DNA of 64,000 bases from Oscillatoria sp. FACHB-1406 (GCF_014698145.1 NZ_JACJSM010000028.1:1-64000); one strand, 5' to 3'; shown: positions 10,466-20,509, counted from the stretch's first letter. Notes: generated from the letters alone by a model not told the origin. Made by a program: numbers and translations.

Positions 10466-12360
10466 ATCCTAATTATCCCGGTCATCCCTACCCCCTTTGG
10501 TTGAGGGAAGACCGCCAATTCAAACCGAATAATACGGCTAGTTTTGTTGAATATTTACGCTGGATGAGACAGCCGGAGCGAGAGATCGACAGCAGCGAGC
10601 GCGTTCAAATACAAATCTCCAAAGAGAGTCAAGCTCAGAACAACTTTACTAAAGAACAAGTCCTGCATAAGGCGGTCGAAAAAGCAAGCCACTACGCTGA
10701 ATATTTTAAGCAAAAAAATCGTCAAACCGCGTTAATTGCGGGCGAAGAAAATACTTTCAGCGCGCAAGGCGTTGGGCGATCGCGCGTTGGGGGAATCCGG
10801 GGACCGGAATCGATACTTCTCCCCGCTTTCGACGCGCGAGGAATGCCTTATATTCCTTCGAGTTCGTTGCGGGGTGTCGCTCGCAGTCAAGGGGTACGCG
10901 CGATCGCTAGAGAGAGAATTGCACGTCTTGAAGAAAGCGGTCAAGAAATAACGCCTTTGGATTGGGATGCAGCCCGAGAACAAGCCGAGCGAGAGATTGC
11001 CCGTTATTTTGGAGATTTGGACGCAACTGAGGCAGATCGTGCTGGGAAAGTTATCTTTTTGGATGCCTATCCTTGCGGCAAAACTTGGGGGAATAGCGAA
11101 AAAGGATTGGCGATCGATATGGCAAATTCGATTTGGAGTTGGGAGGGAGATAATCCGAGCTATAAACCCAATCCTAATTTATTCTTATCGTTGAGAAACG
11201 TTAAATTGATTGTTGGGTTGCGTCCGGGGAAGTTTTGCGATCGCGCGACTTTTGAGAGAGTTCGCAATTGGTTAATCGAAGGCTTGCAATTGGGAATTGG
11301 CTCTCAGGTCAATTCTGGTTGCGGCGCAATGGAAATCGCCCCAACTCAATCGCTGCAACAGCCCTTCTTTCAGGTTAACTTTAGCCTCACGGGTCAACTC
11401 ATTCACAGCTATCAAAAAACGGAATGGAATGCCCAAAAAAATAAGTTTCAAACCGTTCAATCGGAAGCAGAGGTGAGAGCGATCGCGTTTAAGTCAATGC
11501 TGCGCTACTGGTTTCGGACTTGGGCGCGCGGAGTCTTACCCGCTGAGGTAATCCGCGATCGCCTCGAACCGCAGTTATTTGGCTCGATTCAGCCTCAAAT
11601 TTGGGGTTGGTTAACTTGTCGCGTTGAGGAAACGTCACATCTTCGCCCTCGCACCCAATTGCAGGGGAAAGAAGGAAACTGCTTGCAGCAACAAGGGATT
11701 CTCAAACTGAGTTACTCCCCTCAAGCGCCCGAATTCCGGTATGACGCGATCGCGCGCCTGTTTGTCAATCTAACCTGGCTGATGTTCCATCTCGGCGGTG
11801 TCGGACAGGGAGCGAGGCGACCTCTTTATTCTCGCCAAAATCGAACCGATCCCAAACCGCCTTGGTATCGGGGTTGCGACTTGAGAGCAACCCGTATCGA
11901 ACCCTCAGAAATTGCCTGGGAACGACCAGAAACCCTCGAACGCTTCGCCGAGCAGTTTCAACAAAGAGTCCGGGAATTCTACTGTGCCTTGGGGGAATTA
12001 GCAGGCGCTTTTGAAGGGTGTTTGCCCTTACCCGTTCGTGGAGAGGCGATCGCGCAGTTTTCTCGCATTGTCGTCTGTACTGGGGATGCGATCGCCGATA
12101 AACCCTTTGCTTTAGGAATATTGCACCAACAAGCTCATTTAGGAAACGGTCGATACGATCCCGACCTCTGCGGCGATGCCAACAGTAACCCCTCTCCCAT
12201 TTGGATTGCCAATTTGGGTCAGTATCAGGTTGTTACCGTTTTCGATAGCGATCGTGAAAAACGTCAATTGTTCCTCAACAACCTACAACAAAATGCGACA
12301 AACTATCAAATCGTCTGGAACAACCCAAGCGTCGCAAACTCGCTCGAAACAATTAACTAA
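10462..12360 (+). CDS. cmr6: Cmr6-Cmr1 fusion RAMP protein
   Basis: 632 residues, twice the length of ordinary Cmr6. I chose the ATG at 10462 overlapping the cmr5 stop. Residues 1 to about 290 form a Cmr6 unit: FDARGMPYIPSSSLRGVARS near 130, and the closing Gly-rich loop GIGSQVNSGCGAM near 275. Residues from about 300 begin a second RAMP domain with Cmr1 features: SMLRYWFRTWARG at 346-357 followed by LFGS, and a Gly/Arg loop GGVGQGARRP near 445. Cmr6 and Cmr1 cap the 3' end of the crRNA in the complex. No separate cmr1 gene is in the window, so this fusion probably supplies both. Assignment of the C-terminal half rests on motif resemblance. Confidence 0.85.
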   Translation: MNPNYPGHPYPLWLREDRQFKPNNTASFVEYLRWMRQPEREIDSSERVQIQISKESQAQNNFTKEQVLHKAVEKASHYAEYFKQKNRQTALIAGEENTFSAQGVGRSRVGGIRGPESILLPAFDARGMPYIPSSSLRGVARSQGVRAIARERIARLEESGQEITPLDWDAAREQAEREIARYFGDLDATEADRAGKVIFLDAYPCGKTWGNSEKGLAIDMANSIWSWEGDNPSYKPNPNLFLSLRNVKLIVGLRPGKFCDRATFERVRNWLIEGLQLGIGSQVNSGCGAMEIAPTQSLQQPFFQVNFSLTGQLIHSYQKTEWNAQKNKFQTVQSEAEVRAIAFKSMLRYWFRTWARGVLPAEVIRDRLEPQLFGSIQPQIWGWLTCRVEETSHLRPRTQLQGKEGNCLQQQGILKLSYSPQAPEFRYDAIARLFVNLTWLMFHLGGVGQGARRPLYSRQNRTDPKPPWYRGCDLRATRIEPSEIAWERPETLERFAEQFQQRVREFYCALGELAGAFEGCLPLPVRGEAIAQFSRIVVCTGDAIADKPFALGILHQQAHLGNGRYDPDLCGDANSNPSPIWIANLGQYQVVTVFDSDREKRQLFLNNLQQNATNYQIVWNNPSVANSLETIN

Positions 12361-12408
12361 ACTCATAACTCATAACTCACAACCCATAACCCATAACCCA
12401 TAACTCAA
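12361..12408. repeat. STRR heptamers before the CARF-HEPN gene
   Basis: Seven-base units CATAACT/CATAACC fill the whole gap between the cmr6-cmr1 stop and the next ATG, again without a ribosome site. Confidence 0.75.
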
Positions 12409-14307
12409 ATGACTCTTCTCATCGCTAACATTGGTACTTCTGACCTTGCCGTTAAGATTGACAACTATTACGTTCCTATTGGCTTCGATCGCAACGAACC
12501 CAATATCGAGGAAGCTGAAGCACAACTTAATACTGAAGAGGAGACAGCCTGGAAAAACCGCTCCTTGATTTCTTCTAAACTGGCTAAATTATTAGGATTA
12601 ACCGTCGAGCGCCCTACTTTTCGCCAACTTACCCAAAGCTTGCTCTCGGCTTACCAAAAAGACCCAGAAACTTGGCACGAGCGTCTTCGTCCGGCACGGA
12701 TTTTTAGTGTGGTTCAAACAGCACATGAGCGATTTAAAGTCAATCAAATTTATATCTTTGTAACCAATCAACCGGAGATTGTTCAAAGCAAACCCAATCC
12801 GGGGTATGGTACGGACAGCATTCATCTCTACGAAATTCTCAAGCTTTGGTTCGAGCGACATTTTTCCCATCGACTCGCCTTACAATTTGTTGTAATTCCC
12901 CCAGAAATTAGCGCGATCGATATTGATGGACTGTTCAATGAATACTATAAATTTTTCTTGCAGCGAGAGCCTCAAGAACTGACTCTAATTAGCGTTAAAG
13001 GAGGAACGCCGCAGATGCAAACAGCGCTGCGAGTACAAGCCATTTCTTCCAATCTCACCCAGCAAATTTATCTCGAACCGCGCCTCTCGATTGCAGAATT
13101 ATTAGCAGGGCAGCCTTCAGCTTGTCAGACAATTTCTTATTGGCGCTATCAACGCCTTCAAAAATACCAATCTGTTAAGCAACTGTTGAAGCAATGGGAC
13201 TTTGATGGAGCGCGAACCCTGCTTCAAGAATGGCAAGTTACTTTGCAAAATATTGCCAAAGATTTGGAGTCGAGCAATGCGCCGGATTTACCCGCCAGTC
13301 AAGAAACAATTTCAGCTTGTGTTAAAGCGCTGAATATGGCAATTGGTTATTTAAACTTTGATTCTACCTTTGCAAAATCTGAATATAAGAGCGATTCCGA
13401 GCGTCTGAAAGCTTTTAAACCTATCGTTGATAATTACCCCCTAAAACCGGGAGAGAAAAATAAACATTATCCCAAATTGCTTAATCTTTATACGCAATGC
13501 TGTCTTTTTTGGCATAGCGATCGCATTGCCGACTTCCTGACGCGCATCGGCTTGTTTTATGAAGAAACGTTGCACGAGCTAATTTATGCTCTTGGGGGCG
13601 ATCTGTATTTTGACAGACCGCGCCCTCGCGGCGATTGGGTATTGAATACCAATGATTTATTAAATAAAAATTTCGCTTTGGCTCAAAAGTTTTACCAAAT
13701 TGAGAAAGTGATGGGAAAAGAAAAGGGAAAAGAGTTAGCTTTAGTGTCACAATTGAATAAAGGGAATTGCATTATAGGCGATCGATGGAAGAAACCATTG
13801 TCAAAACAGTTTAAGCTTCCCGGTCGCATTACCAAACGCAATTTTGCGATCGCGCTTCTGGAAACGTCCCCTTCATTATCAAGAAAGCAGTGCGATACAA
13901 CAGCAAAATCGCTTCTCTACGGGTTTAAATCCCTTGACTACTGGTGTCTCAAGCGGAATAAGCTCGTTCATGGCGCTAGAGGCATTTCTAAGCAACGAAT
14001 GAAAGAAGTTCTTCAAGAAGATCGTGAGTTTTATGCGAAAGAACAACCGAAAGGAACTTGGATCGATTACGATATTAAAAATTCGGTTGGCGATGCGAGC
14101 GAACACGATAAGCTGCTCGATGTCATGACGGAGATTAGTCGTTTGACCCTAGAACTTATCGGAACCCCCGAACAGCGATCGCTCCTGCGCGAAAATCCCG
14201 GCTACTTCGAGCCGCAGAACGAAGTTTACTATATCTATTCAGAGATTGGCAATTGGGTGGTGCAGAACCTGGAAATTGACATCCTCACCGCCCTAAAAGT
14301 GCGGTGA
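12409..14307 (+). CDS. CARF-HEPN ancillary ribonuclease (Csm6/Csx1-like)
   Basis: 632 residues. Proteins of this group bind cyclic oligoadenylate made by Cas10 through a CARF domain and then cut RNA with a HEPN domain. The N-terminal Rossmann-like strand LLIANIGTSDLAV and the loop SVKGGTPQMQTA (195-206) fit a CARF ligand pocket. The HEPN signature Rx4H is RNKLVH at residues 516-521, preceded by a helical region with a further basic stretch. The order CARF then HEPN and the place directly after cmr6-cmr1 support the role. The two domains are separated by a long helical middle (about 240-480). The exact subfamily is not certain. Confidence 0.75.
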   Translation: MTLLIANIGTSDLAVKIDNYYVPIGFDRNEPNIEEAEAQLNTEEETAWKNRSLISSKLAKLLGLTVERPTFRQLTQSLLSAYQKDPETWHERLRPARIFSVVQTAHERFKVNQIYIFVTNQPEIVQSKPNPGYGTDSIHLYEILKLWFERHFSHRLALQFVVIPPEISAIDIDGLFNEYYKFFLQREPQELTLISVKGGTPQMQTALRVQAISSNLTQQIYLEPRLSIAELLAGQPSACQTISYWRYQRLQKYQSVKQLLKQWDFDGARTLLQEWQVTLQNIAKDLESSNAPDLPASQETISACVKALNMAIGYLNFDSTFAKSEYKSDSERLKAFKPIVDNYPLKPGEKNKHYPKLLNLYTQCCLFWHSDRIADFLTRIGLFYEETLHELIYALGGDLYFDRPRPRGDWVLNTNDLLNKNFALAQKFYQIEKVMGKEKGKELALVSQLNKGNCIIGDRWKKPLSKQFKLPGRITKRNFAIALLETSPSLSRKQCDTTAKSLLYGFKSLDYWCLKRNKLVHGARGISKQRMKEVLQEDREFYAKEQPKGTWIDYDIKNSVGDASEHDKLLDVMTEISRLTLELIGTPEQRSLLRENPGYFEPQNEVYYIYSEIGNWVVQNLEIDILTALKVR

Positions 14308-14329
14308 TTCCTAAACCTCACGCGCCCAT

Positions 14330-15060
14330 CCATGTTTTTGAGTTCTCCTCAAAAACGAGGACGCTACGATTCAGGTTTCTGCTTCATTGCAACTGCCTCC
14401 ACCCGCAAGGAGTTTTATGGTCTTACGTTCGCTCCACAGACTATCCCCGCTAGCCCAGCGGTTCTCATGTGTCGAAATTCCGAAAAGAATTTCTAGGTTT
14501 TTGGTTGATTCGAGGGATAGCTCTACCCATTGCCCCGTCCTCTTTTCCCGGTCTACCGATTTTTCTTCCCCGTTGCGAAGTTTCGCAAGCTTTGGTGTTA
14601 GGGTTTATGTCTCCATCGTCGCGGGTGGGTCATTGACCAACACGATTCTACCAAAAATTAATGTAAAGCCGTGCTAGTGGTCACTGAGACTTCGGCGTGA
14701 GCGCTCAGTCGAACGCTTGTCGAAGTGAAGCACGGGGTTTCAAACCCATTTTTCTGATGAGAAAATTCTTTCTGCTCCCTTGGAGCCAAAACTTTCCCAG
14801 GAAATTACGCCCATTGCGAGACAGGTTCCTTCGCTCTTGGCGCGAGTCTCTGACTGTGTGGCGGATGCCTTTATCCTACCATCAAAAGCCGCCCTAGAAG
14901 GGCGTAGCTCTGTATCCCATTATTTTCGGTCACGGTGGCTGTCGTCTCCAAGCGAGTTGACTAAACACATTCGTTCTCGCTGGACTATTGCCTTATGCCG
15001 TTCGGGACTCAAGTCTTGCCTGCTTTCTAAGTTCTCTACTTTCGCGCGTCCTATCAAAGT
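14330..15060 (-). pseudogene. Decayed insertion sequence, probable TnpB-type relic
   Basis: No intact gene. On the minus strand several frames give short stretches that read like a broken transposase: one ends ENRWASGDSLWSERKTIK then LLAGGGSCNEAET and stop (near 14385), another gives GFETPCFTST with RLSAHAEVS (near 14650-14740). These resemble C-terminal tails of IS200/IS605 TnpB proteins, but frames shift and stops interrupt. A hairpin, CTCGTTTTTGAGGAGAACTC-like, lies at 14338-14363. I call it an IS relic with modest confidence. Confidence 0.4.
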
Positions 15061-15106
15061 AATATAACATAAGACACTGACTTCTGCCAGTATCTTATGT
15101 TATTTG

Positions 15107-15373
15107 TTAGTTGGCTTGCGATCGCTCCAATCGGGCGAGTTTGTCGTTCAAGCGCTGTGCTGCGCGTTCGTTGCAGGTTTCCATGACGATGGAAGCCAAT
15201 GACTGGATGGCAACGTTGAAGGCAAGGTTATCGCAGTAACCCGTTACCCCAGCCACGAGCGCAAGGACTGCCACCTTAATCGCGACGGTTCGCAGGAGTT
15301 CTTGGCGGTGCTGGCGTTTTTGGAGGAGTTGGACGTTGGGGGAAGCGGTGGAAACGGGTTGAGTCTGCGGCAT
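15107..15373 (-). CDS. Small membrane-associated hypothetical protein
   Basis: 88 residues. A polar, Gln-rich N-terminus is followed by a hydrophobic segment (VAIKVAVLALVAGVTG, about residues 30-46) that could span the membrane, and a charged helical tail ending RLNDKLARLERSQ. A partial inverted copy of the cas upstream element (core around 15488-15510) lies about 115 bases before its start. I do not recognise the family. Confidence 0.5.
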   Translation of the reverse strand: MPQTQPVSTASPNVQLLQKRQHRQELLRTVAIKVAVLALVAGVTGYCDNLAFNVAIQSLASIVMETCNERAAQRLNDKLARLERSQAN

Positions 15374-15514
15374 GGTGCTGGCTCCAAGCGTTTAGTACCA
15401 AACACATTGCTTCGTTGGAGTTCGTTTGCCTGTCTTCTCTCGACCGTTGTTACTCTTTAACGATAAACCCCTAGCCGTCTGCTGTCAATGGATGTGATGC
15501 GAAGGACGAAATCA

Positions 15515-15797
15515 TCGTTTGTAATTCGTAATTCGTAATTCGTAATTCGTAATTCGTAATTCGTAGTTCGTAGTTCGTAGTTCGTAGTTCGTAATTCGTA
15601 ATTCGTAGTTCGTAATTCGTAATTCGTAATTCGTAGTTCTTAACTCATCACTCGTAGTTCTTAGTTCGTAGTTCTTAACTCATAATTCATAATTCATAAT
15701 TTATAATTCATCACTCATCACTCATACATAACTCATAATTCATCACTCACAACTCATAATTCATAATTTATAACTCATCACTCATAATTCATAACTA
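15515..15797. repeat. Long STRR array of GTAATTC / CATAATT heptamers
   Basis: About 280 bases of degenerate seven-base units: GTAATTC and GTAGTTC on the left, grading into CATAATT, CATCACT and CATAACT on the right. It ends inside the last codons of the STAND gene. It is the largest such block in the window. Confidence 0.9.
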
Positions 15798-17258
15798 CTC
15801 TTTCCAACTTTCTACAAGCTGCTGATAGCGCTCTAATGCCAAACTGCGGACTAAGTTGTGTTGCCCCAAAACTCGTTTGCGATTGCGATCGAGCGCTTCT
15901 TCGACTAAAAAACGATAACTCAATTCCAACAGCGCGCGCTCCTGACGTTCTTCGCTGCACGTTTTCCCTTCAAGGCGTTTGACTAAATTAGCTAATTGCA
16001 GCAGCCACCCTTGGACTTGCACGGGCGTGCGATAAACTGAAGCAGCACAAAGTAACCAATACGCATCCGGGACTTGACTCGATAAGCGATCGAATGCAGC
16101 ACGCAACCGCTGCCGGTTGACTTCCAGACGCACCTTAAAGGTTAGTTTGTGTAGCTTCCAATTATCATCAATTCCTATTGCTTTTTTAATATCTGCTTCT
16201 GCCTCTGCCAGCGCCCTCTCCACGTCCTCAATTTTCGATTTTACCTCCTCCCAGTAAGCAGCAACATCACCCTCAAAGGATTCCCAAATTTCGCCAATAA
16301 CCACCCGCAATACGAGGGGATGTCCTTGATAAGCTTTTCCCAATCGCATTAAAAGCGGCTTGTCGGAAGAAGCCGCCTCAATATCGAATCCAGTTATTTC
16401 AAATAAGGCTTCTTGTTCGGCTTCGTTGAGTCCCATCAATATATGACGGTGCCAAAAATGAGCGTAGCGCTGCTGTACGATTTGGAGAGGGAGTTCTTGA
16501 GAGGTGATAATGATGCGACTGACAAAAGATTGAGCCGATAACACCCCGAGAAAAAAGCGTTCCCACCAAGGATCGAGGAAATTTCCCCAGCCTTCTTCTT
16601 CATTGCCTGATAGCAAATTTTCCAGCGAGTCAATCAGAACTAATACTTGTTGGTGTTTCAGGTAATCTAGGACTCGCTCTAACAAGGTAGCGGGTTGGCT
16701 TTCTGAAAAAGGAATCTTTATGCCCCAAGCTTGCAGCCATTGAGTTGCGGTACTCAAAAAGTCTGTGGCTTGACTGGGATTGTCAAAGCTGGCCCGGATA
16801 AAACCTTGCTGCCAATTGCCTCCGAACCAATCGGGTCGTTCGAGTGCGATGCGTTCGGCGAGAGCGGTTTTTCCGACTCCTGTCAGTCCCAGAATTAGCA
16901 ATAATCGAAAAGAATCTGTCAGTTTTTCTGTTAGTTCTGCGACCAGTTTTTCTCGTCCTACCCAGTTATCGTCGCAAGCATAAAGGGGGACAGGAGGCAA
17001 ATCGTTTTGAGTCTTAGAAATGATTTTTATGGAGTCGGAGAGCGGTTTAACCATCTCCTGTTGCTCTAAGCCTAAAACATGACAAATTTCCTCAAATTTA
17101 GAGACGTAAACGCGACGACTATTGATGAAATTATTGACTGTGGAGAGAGATATCTCGATATGAGAAGCGAATTGACCCTGAGTAAGAAAACCATTGCGTT
17201 CTAAGGCACGAAGAACTTCAGGTTTGCGCTCTGGATGAAGTCGGACGGAACGCGGCAT
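15795..17258 (-). CDS. HTH-STAND ATPase (NB-ARC-like)
   Basis: 487 residues. STAND ATPases are signal-sensing switches, many of them in defence or regulation. Residues 10-70 contain a helix-turn-helix (LTQGQFASHIEISLSTVNNF). The P-loop GLTGVGKT is at 124-131 after a VGREKLVAEL box, and a Walker B-like VLVLIDSLENLL follows near 205-220. The usual C-terminal sensor (TPR or WD repeats) is missing; the protein ends with a winged-helix-like stretch. A separate 775-residue TPR protein is encoded divergently on the far side of array 2, which suggests that the switch and sensor are split in two genes. The stop lies within heptamer repeats. Confidence 0.82.
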   Translation of the reverse strand: MPRSVRLHPERKPEVLRALERNGFLTQGQFASHIEISLSTVNNFINSRRVYVSKFEEICHVLGLEQQEMVKPLSDSIKIISKTQNDLPPVPLYACDDNWVGREKLVAELTEKLTDSFRLLLILGLTGVGKTALAERIALERPDWFGGNWQQGFIRASFDNPSQATDFLSTATQWLQAWGIKIPFSESQPATLLERVLDYLKHQQVLVLIDSLENLLSGNEEEGWGNFLDPWWERFFLGVLSAQSFVSRIIITSQELPLQIVQQRYAHFWHRHILMGLNEAEQEALFEITGFDIEAASSDKPLLMRLGKAYQGHPLVLRVVIGEIWESFEGDVAAYWEEVKSKIEDVERALAEAEADIKKAIGIDDNWKLHKLTFKVRLEVNRQRLRAAFDRLSSQVPDAYWLLCAASVYRTPVQVQGWLLQLANLVKRLEGKTCSEERQERALLELSYRFLVEEALDRNRKRVLGQHNLVRSLALERYQQLVESWKE

Positions 17259-17324
17259 AAGCAGTTTTTGAGAGCCGGGTTAGGGATAGCTGTATTTTAG
17301 CTCAGCAATTGCTCTGGTAAAAAT

Positions 17325-17356
17325 AACCCTCACTTTGGCTTCTGCTCGTGAGGGTT
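17325..17356 (-). terminator. Terminator for the array 2 transcript
   Basis: Inverted repeat AACCCTCAC / GTGAGGGTT. Read on the minus strand the stem is followed by ATTTTTACC, so it should stop the array transcript. Its right arm overlaps the first bases of the oldest repeat. Confidence 0.6.
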
Positions 17357-17602
17357 TTCATTCGATTCATTTTCCCCGAAGGGAAAAGCAGCCAAATGCA
17401 GTGTGAACAAGCAGACAAAGACCAGTTTCCATTCGATTCATTTTCCCCGAAGGGAAAAGATGAAGCAAAACAGCGATGGGAGTGCGGAAATCCGTTTCCA
17501 TTCGATTCATTTTCCCCGAAGGGAAAAGTGGCAATTTCAGTTTTAGCTGTACACCAGATGAACGCGGGTTTCCATTCGATTCATTTTCCCCGAAGGGAAA
17601 AG
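17354..17602 (-). CRISPR. CRISPR array 2: 4 repeats, 3 spacers
   Basis: Same 35-nt repeat as array 1. Starts: 17354, 17425, 17494, 17568; spacers 34-39 nt. The repeat at 17354 has one change (GTTTTC for GTTTCC) and is the leader-distal end. The leader is on the right, so transcription is on the minus strand. Confidence 0.97.
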
Positions 17603-17905
17603 GCTACCCTTCTAGAAGGCTTGCCCTGACTGCATTATACACCCCTCGATCTGAGGCTCGGCAAAAAGGGGGGAAATAATCGCCACAGATTCTCAATAAG
17701 CAGCAGAGTGACCCCCTCCAAACCCAGACCCAGAGCGGTATCCGAGGCAAACCACGAAAGAATGCGGGTTTCAGCGATCTCGAACTTGCCTCAGCAAATT
17801 GAGGAAATGAAAGAAATAAAGAGGAAAACAAGATTAACGACGATTTATAAATCTGGAGCATTAAATTTAAGCGAATTTAGGCTTTTGGCTTTTCTAACTT
17901 CGCTG
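17603..17905 (-). promoter_or_regulatory. CRISPR leader 2 with promoter
   Basis: Matches leader 1 over about 215 bases and leader 3 over about 300. Minus-strand TATAAT is at 17634-17639 and the -35-like TTGCCG at 17659-17664. The leader also fills most of the space upstream of the TPR gene on the plus strand, so the TPR promoter must lie in or just beyond it. Confidence 0.8.
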
Positions 17906-18032
17906 CTGGCGATTGGGTCTGCTACGATTTTCGCTTCGGTGAGAGATTTAGGGAGAGGGCGACAAAAGTGACTTGCTCCCTCCCACGAGTCTCTCTTACA
18001 ATTACGATGATATAAATTCTCCAAAATTTAAC

Positions 18033-20360
18033 ATGGGAGCGCGCACGAACGATGGTTCTTCAAGCCAGCGGCTGTTTGCAGAGCTAGAGATCGATCTCGA
18101 CAATGTTCCTCTCGAATATCTCTCTCATTATACGGCAGTTCAATATTATCTAGTCCTCGAAGACGAACCCCCGCGCGATGCAGAGAAGCTGGAACGGGGA
18201 CGGCGATATCTAGAGACATTTTACCATCTGTGCGAGGTAGAAGAATGGAAAAAAGTCTCCCAAGTTCTTTTGGCTCGCCTCGATACTTCAACTCAAGACG
18301 CACTTCATTATCAACTCAGTCTTTGGGGTTACTACCATCAACAAATTGAGTTATACGAAAAGCTTTTAGATAAGTTAAGTGCAGAAGCCAATGCTTTGTG
18401 CTTGAGCGGCTTAGGTTGCGCTCACTATTCTTTAGGAAATTATCAACAAGCTACGGATTATTTCGATCGCGCGGCTGAGATTGCTCGGCAAACGGGCAAT
18501 TCGATGACAGAAATTTCGGTACTGGCTGGACTGGGTTCGATTCAACACGAACTGGGGAACTATTCGCGATCGCTGCAATTGTATCAACAATGTTTGCAAG
18601 CAGCCCGGAGTCAAGGTTTTCTCTCTTTAGAAGGCTTTATCGAAAGCGAACTGGGCAACCTCTACGAAGCGTTGGGAGAGTACGATCGCGCCCTAGAATG
18701 CCACCAGCACCATTTAGAGATTGCCACAACCCTAGGAGAAATCGAATATGAAAGCAAAATTTTCGGGAATTTAGGCAGTATTTACCATTCTTTAGGAGAT
18801 TTCCAACGCGCTCTCTCCTACCACCAACAGCATCTCGCTCTCGCTCGCGAGATTGAGGACAGACGAGGAGAAGGAAAAGCCTTAGCGGGTTTGGGCAGTG
18901 CTGGGTATGCCTTGGGAAACTACCCTCAAGCCCTCGATTACTTCGAGCAGTATCGCACCATCGCCCGCGAAACGGGCGACCGACAATCAGAAGCGAATGC
19001 CTTGGGGAGTTTGGGCAATGTCTGCGCTGCGTTAGGGGACTACCCTCAAGCCCTCGATTACCACCAAAAACATTTAGACATCGCACGAACATTAGGCAAT
19101 AAGCAAGGTGAAAGCCAAGCATTCGCTAACCTGGGCAACGCCTATCTCGCTCTGGGACAATATGCCGAAGCCCTCGATTGTTACCATCGAGATGAGGAGA
19201 TTTCTCGCATTTTAGGCGATCGTCGCGGTCGAGCTAGATCGGCGAACAATCTCGGCAGTCTTTATTACGTTCGAGGCGATTACGATCGCGCTTTGGAGAA
19301 CCACCGCGCCCAATTAGAACTCTCCCGCCAAATTCAAGACCGCGCTGGGGAAGGGATGGCGCTGAACGGTTTGGGCAATGCTTGCCATTGTTTGGGTCAG
19401 TATCCTCAATCGATTGAATACCATCAGGCGCACCTGGAGCTAGCCCGGGAAATCGGCGATCTCGCCGGTCAAGGTTTGGCACTCATTGGTTTGGGTGGCA
19501 GCTATCACTGCATCGGGGCAAACGAGCGCGCGATGGCGTGCTACCAGGAAGGTTCGCGCCTCATCTCCGACAAAGGCGATCCCGCTCTCCAAGCTCGAAT
19601 CCAGGGCAATATGGGGGTGATTTACACCGTTCGAGGACAGTACGCAGAGGCAATGGAAGCTCAGCAAACTTGTTTGGCGATTGCACGCCAAATTAAGAGT
19701 CCTTCTCTAGAAAACAGAGCTTTGGGTAACATCGCTCAAATTTATCAATATCAAGGACAGTACCAGCAAGCAATCTCGTACCGGCAACAGCAATTGACCA
19801 TTGCACGCTCTCTTGGCGATCGCTTCAGCGAAGGGGCAGCGCTGGGCGGACTGGGTGACGCTTGGTATTCTTTAGAGGAGGTGGATGTAGCGATCGATTA
19901 CTACCAGCAAGAATTAGTCCTCGCCCGAGAGATCGGAGATCGTGCAGAAGAAGGAACAGCTTTGGGGAGTTTGGGTAATGCCTGCGATGTTTTAGGAGAA
20001 TACGAACAAGCGATTGTTCATTACCAACAGTGTTTGGAGATTGCCCGCGACATCGGCGACTTATTAATGGAAGCACAAACTTTAGATAACTTAGCCGATA
20101 CGTTAATTAAGCTGGGACGATATTCGGAAGCTCTGACATTTTTGCAGCGCGCGATCTCGCTTTGCCAACAAATTGGCGTTCGCTCGACTGAAGCCTTTGC
20201 GCTCAAAACTCTGGCAATTCTTTATTACGAACAAGGAGAGTTATCCGAAGCACTCGAATACTGCGATCGCGCTTTATCGCTCTCTACAGAATTAGGAATT
20301 GCGCTCCTTGAGGAATGTCAGGCGCTTAAGGATTCGTGGGTTATGAGTTTTGAGTTATAA
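18033..20360 (+). CDS. Large TPR-repeat protein
   Basis: 775 residues from the ATG at 18033; an in-frame TTG at 17973 is less likely. After an N-terminal region of about 115 residues, roughly 16 tandem repeats of about 40 residues fill the protein. The consensus is GLGxAxxxLGxYxxALxYxxxxLxIAR, the LGN/Rapsyn-like class of tetratricopeptide repeats, which form a superhelix for binding proteins. There is no enzyme domain or signal peptide. In cyanobacteria this repeat type is often the C-terminal sensor of STAND ATPases. Here it stands alone, flanked by arrays 2 and 3 and divergent from the HTH-STAND gene. Confidence 0.9.
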   Translation: MGARTNDGSSSQRLFAELEIDLDNVPLEYLSHYTAVQYYLVLEDEPPRDAEKLERGRRYLETFYHLCEVEEWKKVSQVLLARLDTSTQDALHYQLSLWGYYHQQIELYEKLLDKLSAEANALCLSGLGCAHYSLGNYQQATDYFDRAAEIARQTGNSMTEISVLAGLGSIQHELGNYSRSLQLYQQCLQAARSQGFLSLEGFIESELGNLYEALGEYDRALECHQHHLEIATTLGEIEYESKIFGNLGSIYHSLGDFQRALSYHQQHLALAREIEDRRGEGKALAGLGSAGYALGNYPQALDYFEQYRTIARETGDRQSEANALGSLGNVCAALGDYPQALDYHQKHLDIARTLGNKQGESQAFANLGNAYLALGQYAEALDCYHRDEEISRILGDRRGRARSANNLGSLYYVRGDYDRALENHRAQLELSRQIQDRAGEGMALNGLGNACHCLGQYPQSIEYHQAHLELAREIGDLAGQGLALIGLGGSYHCIGANERAMACYQEGSRLISDKGDPALQARIQGNMGVIYTVRGQYAEAMEAQQTCLAIARQIKSPSLENRALGNIAQIYQYQGQYQQAISYRQQQLTIARSLGDRFSEGAALGGLGDAWYSLEEVDVAIDYYQQELVLAREIGDRAEEGTALGSLGNACDVLGEYEQAIVHYQQCLEIARDIGDLLMEAQTLDNLADTLIKLGRYSEALTFLQRAISLCQQIGVRSTEAFALKTLAILYYEQGELSEALEYCDRALSLSTELGIALLEECQALKDSWVMSFEL

Positions 20361-20509
20361 GTTGGATGAAATTGCGATCGTTATTCGCCGTTCTATCTTT
20401 GCCGTATCTCTGTGTCTGGAGCATTCCCTCTGCACTTTCATTTTGGGGTGAAGCAAAAAAATCGATAGCGCTATCTTTTTAGGGCGCGATCGCTGTTTAG
20501 AAATTCAAC
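20361..20509. other. Spacer between TPR gene and array 3
   Basis: No gene. Contains a short GATAGCGCTATC palindrome near 20463-20475 and a HIP1-like site. Confidence 0.5.

Noticed and set aside
14387-15067. Three plus-strand frames in the IS relic region
   Set aside because: No motif or ribosome site; the minus strand gives transposase-like pieces.
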